Made by a program: the position numbers and the translations under genes. Below the pieces are notes generated by a model. It searched no databases, had not been told where the DNA came from, and saw only the letters and a list, made by a program, of their open reading frames with translations. Below are positions 1-5,486 of a DNA stretch of 8,809 bases, one piece after another. Numbering within the stretch: the first letter of the stretch is position 1; each line of letters starts with the position of its first letter. The DNA is from an uncultured Cloacibacillus sp. (GTDB lineage: Bacteria; Synergistota; Synergistia; Synergistales; Synergistaceae), in NCBI GenBank assembly GCA_934511335.1, contig CAKSWL010000075.1, positions 1-8,809 on the forward strand. Direction: 5' to 3'.

Positions 1-120
1 GCACTCCGCCCCGTTCACTATAAAGCATTCGGCCTTCGTGCCGAGCTTCGTGTAGGTGGGAAATCCCGCGCCGCCCTCGCCGACTATGCCGGCCCACTTG
101 ACCGCCTCTAATAATTCCAT
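1..120 (-). CDS. PduS/RnfC-like SLBB-family reductase, N-terminal fragment
   Basis: Only the first 40 codons are present; the gene runs off the left edge. The visible N terminus contains the glycine-rich stretch VGEGGAGFPTYTKL (residues 13-26) followed by VNGAEC, which is the flavin/NADH-binding start of the RnfC/NuoF-like fold used by PduS, the cobalamin reductase of propanediol microcompartments. PduS-like flavo-iron-sulfur proteins are known in Firmicutes-type eut operons, where they probably supply cob(I)alamin to EutT; that role is inferred here from the neighbouring eutT. The ATG at 120 lies 4 nt after the eutN stop, with a GGGAG ribosome-binding site just upstream inside the eutN end. 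Iron-sulfur and SLBB domains cannot be checked because they lie outside the window; another RnfC-family member remains possible. Confidence 0.8.
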   Translation of the reverse strand, partial: MELLEAVKWAGIVGEGGAGFPTYTKLGTKAECFIVNGAEC

Positions 121-124
121 CTTC

Positions 125-409
125 TCACTCTCCCTTGCCGCCGGGCAGTTCAAAGTTGTCTACTATCGCCACGACCGTGGCGTCGACGGGGACGGACATG
201 TCGCCCGCGGCGCTGCGCGCCGAGCTTCCCCCGACGAAGAGCACCGTTTCGCCGCAGCCCGCGCCGATGACGTCGGCGGCGATGATCGGCGCCCCGTCGG
301 CGTTCCCGGTCGTGATGTCTATGCGCTGAAGGATCAGGAGCGTAAGCCCGGAGAGCTTTTGATCTTTGCGCGTCGCCCATATGTTGCCTATCACTCTCGC
401 AACCTTCAT
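125..409 (-). CDS. eutN: EutN/CcmL-family microcompartment vertex protein
   Basis: This 94-residue protein is the pentameric shell protein that caps the vertices of the ethanolamine microcompartment. The start MKVARVIGNIWATRKDQKLSG fits the EutN/CcmL/PduN pattern (an initial beta strand, then ATRKD..L.GL.LL), as do the central GAGCGETVLFVGGSSAR segment and the closing VDATVVAIVDNFEL strand. Length is normal for the family (about 85-100). The start ATG at 409 has GGAGG with an 8-nt spacer and lies 14 nt after the stop of the upstream 95-residue protein gene. Only one vertex protein gene is visible in this window, so it is probably the pentamer for this shell. Confidence 0.95.
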   Translation of the reverse strand: MKVARVIGNIWATRKDQKLSGLTLLILQRIDITTGNADGAPIIAADVIGAGCGETVLFVGGSSARSAAGDMSVPVDATVVAIVDNFELPGGKGE

Positions 410-423
410 CGTCTCTTCCTCCG

Positions 424-711
424 TCAGCGGCGCTCTATTACGATCTCATGCGCCTGCGCGTATTCTTCGGCCAGATCGGTGAGTATCGCGCGTTCCGCGA
501 CGCGGACCACGGAGGCCCCGCCGCCGCGCGCCGCGACGATGTCTTTTTCGGTGATCACGCGCTTTTTGAACGCGACCTCTTTACGCGGCCTCCCGCCTGC
601 TTTTTCAGGGGCGCGGGAGCACGGCGCGCCGCCGCCTTTTTGTTTTTCAAGCATTTCCAGCTTCTCTATGACGCGCCTTACGATTTCCGCGATCAATTTT
701 TCATAGTCCAT
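424..711 (-). CDS. Unnamed small eut protein: targeting-like helix plus EutT/EutQ-type N-terminal module
   Basis: I do not recognise a named family for this 95-residue protein. Residues 1-20 (MDYEKLIAEIVRRVIEKLEM) form a clear amphipathic helix with the hydrophobic spacing of microcompartment encapsulation peptides. Residues about 22-48 are a Gly/Pro/Lys/Arg-rich linker containing one Cys (C31). Residues about 50-95 (VITEKDIVAA... then VAERAILTDLAEEYA and ending IVIERR) have the same pattern as the EutT N terminus encoded at 2954 in this operon, and as the N-terminal stretch I recall for EutQ. No catalytic motif is visible. The ATG at 711 has a GGAGG site at 8 nt and lies 16 nt after the eutJ stop. 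It is plausibly a cargo or adapter protein of the microcompartment; this is inference. The tight operon position and coding-like composition make it a real gene. Confidence 0.85.
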   Translation of the reverse strand: MDYEKLIAEIVRRVIEKLEMLEKQKGGGAPCSRAPEKAGGRPRKEVAFKKRVITEKDIVAARGGGASVVRVAERAILTDLAEEYAQAHEIVIERR

Positions 712-727
712 CCGGGAAACCTCCTTC

Positions 728-1546
728 CTAGACCTTGCAGTTCATCGCGATCCCCGCGGGCGTTACGAGGAAGGGATCGTCCGGCTTCACGGTGCGGATG
801 CCGGTCACCTTTTCAAAGACCTCCTCGATGCCGGTGAGGCGGCTCGTCCCGCCGCAGAGATAGATCGCGTCGGTCTCGTCTTTATCTATGCTGCGCGCGA
901 CGATCGTCGCCATCTTTTCAATTACCGGGCGCACGACGGGGAAGATCTCCGCGTGCTTGCGATAGTCCTGTTTGACCGCCTCGGCCTGCTTAAAGGGGAT
1001 GTGGTAGTTTCCCGAGAGAACGAGGCTTAAGTGCGTCCCGCCGGTCGGCTCGTCATAAACCTTTTCCACGACGCCGTCTTTGAATATCGCAAGCCCCGTC
1101 GTGCCGCCGCCGATGTCGACGACGACGCCGTTTTCTATTTGGTAGACGGAGTTCGCCGCCGTCGGTTCGTCAAGGATTTCCGTCACTTCGAAGCCCGCGC
1201 CCTCCGCGATGTACCGGTGCGTGCGGGCGCTGCTCTCGGTGCCGGCGGGCATCGCGATCGCGCATTTGCCAAGCTCCGTGCCCAGCCGCCTTTGCAGCTT
1301 ACCCTTAAGGCGGCGCACACTCGCAAGCGCCCCCTGATAATCGACGACGACGCCGTCGCGCAGGACGCCCGCCGCCTCTTTTTCACAGGCGACGGGGTCG
1401 TCCTTCTCGTCGAGCACGACGATGACGATATAGGCGGTGCCAAGGTCGAGGCCGGCCTTGAGTTTTTGACCCGCCGGCTTAAAACACTTTTTCTCCGCCG
1501 CCGCGACGCGCGCCATGTAGTCGTTTACCCGCTTGAGATCCATCAT
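728..1546 (-). CDS. eutJ: EutJ, Hsp70/actin-like ATPase of the eut operon
   Basis: This 272-residue protein belongs to the EutJ family, Hsp70-like ATPase-domain proteins with no substrate-binding domain, often described as chaperonins; their exact partner is unsettled. Actin-fold nucleotide motifs are visible in order: phosphate-1 GLDLGTAY (32-39), the connecting DEPTAAN segment (126-132), phosphate-2 VVDIGGGTTGLAIF (142-155), and the adenosine motif YLCGGTSRLTGI (229-240). Length is close to enterobacterial EutJ (about 278). The start ATG at 1546 overlaps the pduL stop as ATGA; a second ATG follows immediately at 1543. The GGAAG site upstream of 1546 favours the first ATG. A role in folding or reactivation of lyase or cobalamin enzymes is inferred from context. 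Confidence 0.93.
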   Translation of the reverse strand: MMDLKRVNDYMARVAAAEKKCFKPAGQKLKAGLDLGTAYIVIVVLDEKDDPVACEKEAAGVLRDGVVVDYQGALASVRRLKGKLQRRLGTELGKCAIAMPAGTESSARTHRYIAEGAGFEVTEILDEPTAANSVYQIENGVVVDIGGGTTGLAIFKDGVVEKVYDEPTGGTHLSLVLSGNYHIPFKQAEAVKQDYRKHAEIFPVVRPVIEKMATIVARSIDKDETDAIYLCGGTSRLTGIEEVFEKVTGIRTVKPDDPFLVTPAGIAMNCKV

Positions 1547-2196
1547 TGTACGGCTTCCTGCTTCATTATCTGTCCGAGCGTGAAGCCGCGCACGTCGGCG
1601 GCGTTCGCCTCGTCAAAGTCTATGTGCATGCGGTAGCTGAATTTATCGCTGACGCGCAGCACGACCTCCTGCAAGATCACCGGCCTGTCGGTAAAGAGCC
1701 GGACGCTGACGATCTCGCCGTTTTTGAAGCCCAGGTGACGCGCGGTCGCCGCCGGCACATGGACGTGGCGCTTCGCTATTATCACGCCCTGGGGGATCGT
1801 CACCGCTCCTTTGGGCCCCTCGATCGTGATGCGGCCGCTGCCGTCGATGTGTCCCGACTCGCGTATCGGCGCGTCGATGCCGAGGGAGACGCAGTCGCTT
1901 TTGGAAAGTTCCACCTGCGTCTGTCCCCGGAAGGGGCCGAGCACCGCGACCCCGTCCATCCGTCCCTTCGGCGTGACGAGGCTCACACGCTCCTCCGAGA
2001 GGTATTGCCCCGGCTGGGAAAGCGGACGCTTAGGGGTCAGGCCGCTTTTATCGGCGCCGAAGATCACCTCCCAGTCCTTCTCGGAGAGGTGCACATGGCG
2101 CGCGGAGACCTCGACCTCGACGAGCCCAGCTTTCGTGATCGCGTCAAGGACGCGGTTTACGATCTCCGCCGTGATTTTGTTCGCCGCGCCGCTCAT
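1543..2196 (-). CDS. pduL: PduL-type phosphotransacylase (phosphate acetyl/propanoyltransferase)
   Basis: This 217-residue enzyme converts acetyl-CoA and phosphate to acetyl-phosphate and CoA inside the microcompartment, recycling CoA for EutE and allowing ATP formation by acetate kinase. It is the PduL family, unrelated to the Pta-like EutD of enterobacteria. The two beta-barrel halves each carry a metal-binding His motif: SARHVHLS (H34, H36) and AKRHVHVP (H144, H146), with a further His at 191 (RMHIDFDEAN). The GPFRGQTQVE segment supplies R90 and E96, with the spacing of the conserved active-site Arg and Glu. Residues 6-24 form a short amphipathic helix like the PduL encapsulation peptide. 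The ATG at 2196 is chosen because it overlaps the eutT stop as ATGA and has AGGAG 8 nt upstream; an in-frame ATG at 2223 would add nine residues but lies further inside eutT. Confidence 0.93.
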   Translation of the reverse strand: MSGAANKITAEIVNRVLDAITKAGLVEVEVSARHVHLSEKDWEVIFGADKSGLTPKRPLSQPGQYLSEERVSLVTPKGRMDGVAVLGPFRGQTQVELSKSDCVSLGIDAPIRESGHIDGSGRITIEGPKGAVTIPQGVIIAKRHVHVPAATARHLGFKNGEIVSVRLFTDRPVILQEVVLRVSDKFSYRMHIDFDEANAADVRGFTLGQIMKQEAVQ

Positions 2197-2954
2197 AGGC
2201 CGTTCTCCTGCAAATAGAGGCACATCATGATATGCACGGCGCTCGAGAGGCGGTTGAATATTTCGAGGATGTCCTGCCGCTCATAGCTCGTACCATTTTT
2301 AAAGGCGTTCACCGCCGTCACCTCCGCTTCGCGCACCGCGGCGCGCAGTTGGTTCAACATGGCGTAAGCCGCTCCCATCTTGTAGTCGGGCAGACGCATG
2401 TATTTCACGTGAAAGAACTTCATCGGCGCGTGCGAACGCTCGTGCAGCTCATCTGGCGTGAGGCCGATTATCTTCTCCACGCACAGCGGCTCGTTGAGGG
2501 CGTCGCAGCGCATGATCTCGCGCAGCACGCCGAGGATGTCGTCAAGCTCAGCGATCAGCTTGCCATAACCCGTCTTTTCGTTCAGTATCGCCTGATCGAG
2601 CACAATAAGCGACTGAAGGCTGTCCAGCTTGCCGCGAAAGGCGATTCGCGGGTGGTTCTTCACCACCAGCATATCTCCCTCGAGCTGCGTCATATATTCC
2701 GGCTTTTCAAGATAGAGCGCGCCCGTCTCGTAATCTCTGTATTTCGCCGGCAAAGGGGCCGCCGCCGGCGCCTCTTTCGCGGGCGAGGCCTCCCTTTGCC
2801 GGCCGGGCTCAGCCTCCCTGTCGATCTTTATCTTTCGCTGCTGCAAGTATCCGCGCGCCGCGGGCGAAAGCATTTTGCCCGCCGGCACGTAATATTCCGT
2901 AATCTCGCTTCTTCTTAATTCATCGCGCAGCATCGCCTCGGTAATAATTTTCAA
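2193..2954 (-). CDS. eutT: EutT ATP:corrinoid adenosyltransferase, Cys-poor type, TTG start
   Basis: EutT transfers the adenosyl group of ATP to cob(I)alamin, giving the adenosylcobalamin needed by EutBC. The protein (253 residues; Salmonella EutT is about 267) has an N-terminal module ITEAMLRDEL...MLSPAARGYL (4-39), an Ala/Pro-rich linker (about 50-72), and the helical adenosyltransferase region with KPEYMTQL (84-91), NHPRIAFRGKLDSLQS (100-115) and RSHAPMKF (173-180). The only Cys residues are C150, C158 and C245, so the CCxxC metal motif of enterobacterial EutT is absent. That matches the metal-independent EutT class described from Listeria. I chose the TTG at 2954: AGGAG at 2968-2964 is 9 nt away, and the product starts MKIITEA as the family does. 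A TTG at 2963 directly abuts the AGGAG and is unlikely. The gene overlaps pduL by 4 nt and follows eutM after an unusually long gap. Confidence 0.9.
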   Translation of the reverse strand: MKIITEAMLRDELRRSEITEYYVPAGKMLSPAARGYLQQRKIKIDREAEPGRQREASPAKEAPAAAPLPAKYRDYETGALYLEKPEYMTQLEGDMLVVKNHPRIAFRGKLDSLQSLIVLDQAILNEKTGYGKLIAELDDILGVLREIMRCDALNEPLCVEKIIGLTPDELHERSHAPMKFFHVKYMRLPDYKMGAAYAMLNQLRAAVREAEVTAVNAFKNGTSYERQDILEIFNRLSSAVHIMMCLYLQENGL

Positions 2955-2963
2955 GGGGATCAA

Positions 2964-2968
2964 CTCCT
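2964..2968 (-). promoter_or_regulatory. Ribosome-binding site that fixes the eutT start
   Basis: On the minus strand this reads AGGAG. The TTG at 2963 follows with no spacer, while the in-frame TTG at 2954 has a 9-nt spacer. This decides the start in favour of 2954. TTG initiation may keep EutT synthesis low relative to shell and lyase proteins; that is inference. Confidence 0.7.
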
Positions 2969-3103
2969 AACAGAACTCCCATAATCCAGAAGGGCTCTTA
3001 CGCCTCCTCCAAAGATAGATGTGCCGAACGCTAAGCGCGCGGCCGGCGGCCGTCTGTCAAATATGCCTGAGCTTCAGGCCGGCGCCGCGCGCGGCGCGTT
3101 CAA
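2969..3103 (-). other. eutM-eutT intergenic region with three GC-rich stem-loops
   Basis: This 135-nt gap is the longest in the operon. In transcript order it holds a perfect 16-nt palindrome at 3097-3082 (GCGCCGCGCGCGGCGC), a perfect 6-bp stem with a 3-nt loop at 3079-3065 (GCCTGA/AGC/TCAGGC), and a 5-bp GC stem with a 3-nt loop at 3052-3040. None is followed by a U-run, so intrinsic termination is not supported. A strong Shine-Dalgarno-like GGAGGAGG at 3010-3003 has no start codon at a usable distance. The stem-loops could stabilise the 3' end of the shell-gene mRNA or lower read-through into eutT; this is inference from position and symmetry. I see no cobalamin riboswitch and no convincing EutV-type antitermination hairpins. 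Confidence 0.5.
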
Positions 3104-3391
3104 TCATCGGCTTCCGAGAGTCGGGAGCAGGTAGTCCGCATCCGCCGCGGGACGCGGAATCACGTGGACGGAACGCAGCTCGCCGACCCTTTCGGCGGCC
3201 GCGGCACCGGCGTCGGCAGCGGCCATCACCGCGCCTACGTCTCCGCGCACCATGACGGTCACGAGGCCGCCGCCGACCTGTACCTTGCCGATGAGGCTCA
3301 CGTTGGCCGCCTTTACCATCGCATCCGCCGCCTCGATGGCGGGGACGAGTCCCTTTGTCTCAATCATTCCAAGTGCCTGCTGATTCATCAT
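3104..3391 (-). CDS. eutM: EutM, hexameric BMC-H shell protein
   Basis: This 95-residue single-BMC-domain protein is the major hexagonal facet protein of the ethanolamine shell. The hallmarks are [20 protein letters not shown] (7-26), [20 protein letters not shown] (with the GGG pore loop at about 40-43), [20 protein letters not shown], and the terminal SVHVIPRP. Length is standard (about 90-97). The ATG at 3391 has GGAGG with an 8-nt spacer; a second ATG follows at once. The AT-rich leader just upstream contrasts with the surrounding GC-rich sequence and may favour high translation. EutM lies after eutE rather than directly after eutL, and both flanking gaps contain stem-loops. Confidence 0.95.
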   Translation of the reverse strand: MMNQQALGMIETKGLVPAIEAADAMVKAANVSLIGKVQVGGGLVTVMVRGDVGAVMAAADAGAAAAERVGELRSVHVIPRPAADADYLLPTLGSR

Positions 3392-3441
3392 CGTTTATTC
3401 CTCCGTTAGTTTATTTTTTATCTCCGCCGGTCCCTTGACGC

Positions 3442-3458
3442 GCGCCGCAGGGCGGCGC
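3442..3458 (-). other. GC-rich stem-loop at the eutE stop codon
   Basis: The plus-strand sequence GCGCCGC AGG GCGGCGC is a perfect 7-bp stem with a 3-nt loop. It starts at the last base of the eutE TAG and lies in the 66-nt eutE-eutM gap (3392-3457). No U-tract follows; the transcript continues into GUCAAGGG and then an A-rich stretch before the eutM ribosome-binding site. A role as processing, stability or partial attenuation element is possible but unproven. Confidence 0.45.
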
Positions 3459-4945
3459 TAGGAACGCAGCCTTTTCAGTATTTCCGCCACTACCGCGCCC
3501 ACATCCACGTTCTCAAGGTCCGCCGCGCCCTCGATGCCGCTCTCGCAGATGCCCTCGGGACATTCGGGCATCGAGGCGCACACCTCCGCCTGCGTACGCA
3601 GCGGATAGGCGACGCGGCGTTCGTTGACGAGGTTCAGCGGCCCGACGTTGTCCGAGGTCGAGCTGCCGCCCTCCGCGCCGCAGCCAAGGGTGAGCGCGGG
3701 CGCCAGCCCCGTCGTCGCGCCGACTCCCCCCAGCGTGCTTCCTGCGTTGACGATGACGCGCGAAACGGGGATGCGCGCTGCGAAGTAGGCGATGATCTTC
3801 TCGTCGCGCGAGTGGATGGAGAAGGTGTGCCCCGCTCCCTCGTAACGGAGGATCTCTTCGCACTTCTCGCAGACCTGTCTATAGTCCGGCGCTCTGTAGA
3901 AGGCGAGTATCGGGGCCAGCTTCTCGTTCGAATATGGATGCCCGTAGCCGACGCCGTCCTCCGGCGCGACGATGACCTTCGCTCTTTCGGGGATGACGAG
4001 CCCCGCGAGCTTCGCGATGTCCTGCGCGCTTTTGCCGACGATCTCAGGGTTCATCGTGCCGTTGGCGCGAAGGATGTACTTCCCGAGCTTGGCCCGTTCG
4101 CTGTCGTCGAGGAAATAACAGCCCTGACGCTCCATCTCCGCCCTGACCTCCCCGCAGTAATCGTCCGCGCAGATCACAGACTGCTCCGAGGCGCAGATCG
4201 TGCCGTTGTCAAAGGTCTTGGAGGCGACTATTTGCGCCACCGCCTCTTTGAGGTCGGCGGAGCGGTCGATGAACGCAGGCCCGTTTCCCGGGCCTACGCC
4301 GATCGCCGGGTTTCCCGAGGAATAGGCGGCGCGCACCATCGCCGCGCCTCCCGTCGCCAGGATCAGCGCGATATGCGGGTGGCGCATCAGCGATTCGGTC
4401 GCCTGCACGGTCGGCATGGAGATGCAGCCGACGAGGTCCTCGTTGCCGCCCGCCTCGCTGATCGCCTGTTTTATCACCTTGACGGACTCCATGATGCAGC
4501 GCTTCGCCTGCGGGTGCGGAGAAAAGACGATGGCGTTGCCCGCTTTTAGCGAAATCAGCGCTTTGTAGAAGGTCGTCGAGGTCGGGTTCGTCGAGGGTAT
4601 GATCCCCGCGATGACGCCCAGCGGCACGGCGATCGTGCGTACCCGCTTCTTTTCGTCCCAACCGATAACGCCGACGGTCTTCAAATCTTTGATATATTCA
4701 TAAACCGCGCGGCTTCCGAATACGTTCTTTATTTTCTTGTCCGCCGGGATGCCGAAACCGGTCTCTTCGCAGGCCATCACGCCGAGGCGTTCCGCGTTTC
4801 TTACGCCGGCGTCGGCGACCGACTTCACGAGCCGGTCTACATATCCCTGGCTCTGCCCCGCAAGCTCCGTCTGCGCCTCTTTTGCCGCGCTGACCAGCTC
4901 GCGCACCTCCTGAACGGACAGAAGATCTTTATCACGCAGCTGCAT
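3458..4945 (-). CDS. eutE: EutE, CoA-acylating acetaldehyde dehydrogenase
   Basis: EutE oxidises the acetaldehyde released by EutBC to acetyl-CoA with NAD+ and CoA, inside the compartment. The 495-residue protein has the acylating ALDH layout: N-terminal [18 protein letters not shown] (8-25), cofactor-region [19 protein letters not shown] (110-128), [19 protein letters not shown] (196-214), and the catalytic cysteine C251 within [13 protein letters not shown]. The CASEQ context is that of the ALDH half of AdhE rather than what I recall for enterobacterial EutE. Residues about 481-495 ([16 protein letters not shown] region) form an amphipathic helix after a flexible acidic stretch, resembling a C-terminal encapsulation peptide. 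The ATG at 4945 is used: it lies 1 nt after the previous stop, has AGGAGA just upstream, and yields the family N terminus. An upstream in-frame extension to 5062 is Arg/Trp-rich overlap with the preceding gene and is rejected. Confidence 0.93.
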   Translation of the reverse strand: MQLRDKDLLSVQEVRELVSAAKEAQTELAGQSQGYVDRLVKSVADAGVRNAERLGVMACEETGFGIPADKKIKNVFGSRAVYEYIKDLKTVGVIGWDEKKRVRTIAVPLGVIAGIIPSTNPTSTTFYKALISLKAGNAIVFSPHPQAKRCIMESVKVIKQAISEAGGNEDLVGCISMPTVQATESLMRHPHIALILATGGAAMVRAAYSSGNPAIGVGPGNGPAFIDRSADLKEAVAQIVASKTFDNGTICASEQSVICADDYCGEVRAEMERQGCYFLDDSERAKLGKYILRANGTMNPEIVGKSAQDIAKLAGLVIPERAKVIVAPEDGVGYGHPYSNEKLAPILAFYRAPDYRQVCEKCEEILRYEGAGHTFSIHSRDEKIIAYFAARIPVSRVIVNAGSTLGGVGATTGLAPALTLGCGAEGGSSTSDNVGPLNLVNERRVAYPLRTQAEVCASMPECPEGICESGIEGAADLENVDVGAVVAEILKRLRS

Positions 4946-4946
4946 A

Positions 4947-5483
4947 TTATCTCTCCTGTTCTCTCTCCATCGCCGCCAAGAGAGTCCTTTTGTTGGCCCT
5001 CTTGATCTTTTTCTCGCCCATCGGAAGCCCCAGTTCGCGCGCCAGCGCGCGGAGCTCCGCAAGCGTCATCGCGCCGGGCTCTTTATCTACGTGCCTTGCT
5101 TCGCGCGCCGGCCCTTTTCCCACCGCCGGCGGCAGCGCCGCGGGCAGGAATGATCTCTCCGCAAACGCCGCTTCGCCCGTTTCTTCCTTTTCAAGCCTTG
5201 GCGCCCCCAGAGGAGAGAAAGCCAGCCGTACGAGCATGGCGGCAAGCTGGTCGGCGGGGCGCGCGATTACGGATGCCGAAAGCAGCGTCCCCCGCGACGC
5301 GACGCGCGCGGCGCCCAGCGACGCCCTGACCGCGGCCACTTCGCCCGTTATCAGCAGCGAAACGAGGCCGCCGCCGTCGCGGCGGCAGCTCTGAAGCCGG
5401 ACGTCGGCGGCTTTCAGCGCGGCGTCCAGCCCGCCCACCGCGGGCAGATATCCGAGAAATTCCATCAGCCCCAGCGCTTTCAT
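4947..5483 (-). CDS. EutK-like BMC shell protein with basic C-terminal SAP/Rho_N-like tail
   Basis: This 178-residue protein begins with a BMC domain (about 1-77): MKALGLMEFLGYLPAVGGLD, ALKAADVRLQS, the glycine pore loop RRDGGGLVSLLITGEV, and closing SVIARP. A Pro/Ala/Glu-rich linker of about 60 residues follows (78-137). The last 40 residues (138-178) contain MTLAELRALARELGLPMG, then KKIKRANKRTLLAAMERE, a helix-turn-helix-like pattern close to SAP, Rho_N or HeH nucleic-acid-binding modules. Enterobacterial EutK also has BMC plus a C-terminal domain, but that is a winged-helix type; this tail looks different. The position right after eutL matches eutK in other loci. The ATG at 5483 follows the eutL stop by 3 nt; its ribosome-binding site (AGGG, with GGAGG further up) lies within eutL. 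The tail's function is not known; binding RNA, DNA or another cargo is conjecture. Confidence 0.88.
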   Translation of the reverse strand: MKALGLMEFLGYLPAVGGLDAALKAADVRLQSCRRDGGGLVSLLITGEVAAVRASLGAARVASRGTLLSASVIARPADQLAAMLVRLAFSPLGAPRLEKEETGEAAFAERSFLPAALPPAVGKGPAREARHVDKEPGAMTLAELRALARELGLPMGEKKIKRANKRTLLAAMEREQER

Positions 5484-5486
5484 CGT

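Noticed and set aside
2920..2982. A 20-codon minus-strand frame starting ATG at 2982 and overlapping the eutT start, as a leader peptide
   Set aside because: The strong GGAGGAGG is about 20 nt from this ATG, too far. The product has no recognisable feature, and the frame is probably chance.
3055..3060. Perfect TTGACA on the minus strand in the eutM-eutT gap, as a possible internal promoter
   Set aside because: At 16-19 nt downstream the sequence is GC-rich (around CGCTTA) with no acceptable -10 element.
2969..3103. Cobalamin riboswitch or EutV (ANTAR) antitermination hairpins upstream of eutT
   Set aside because: I could not find a B12-box-like sequence or a pair of hexaloop hairpins with the expected loop bases, and no U-tract terminator is present.
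4946..5062. A 39-codon N-terminal extension of eutE
   Set aside because: It overlaps the EutK-like gene in another frame, encodes an Arg/Trp-rich stretch unlike the family, and the ATG at 4945 has a proper ribosome-binding site.
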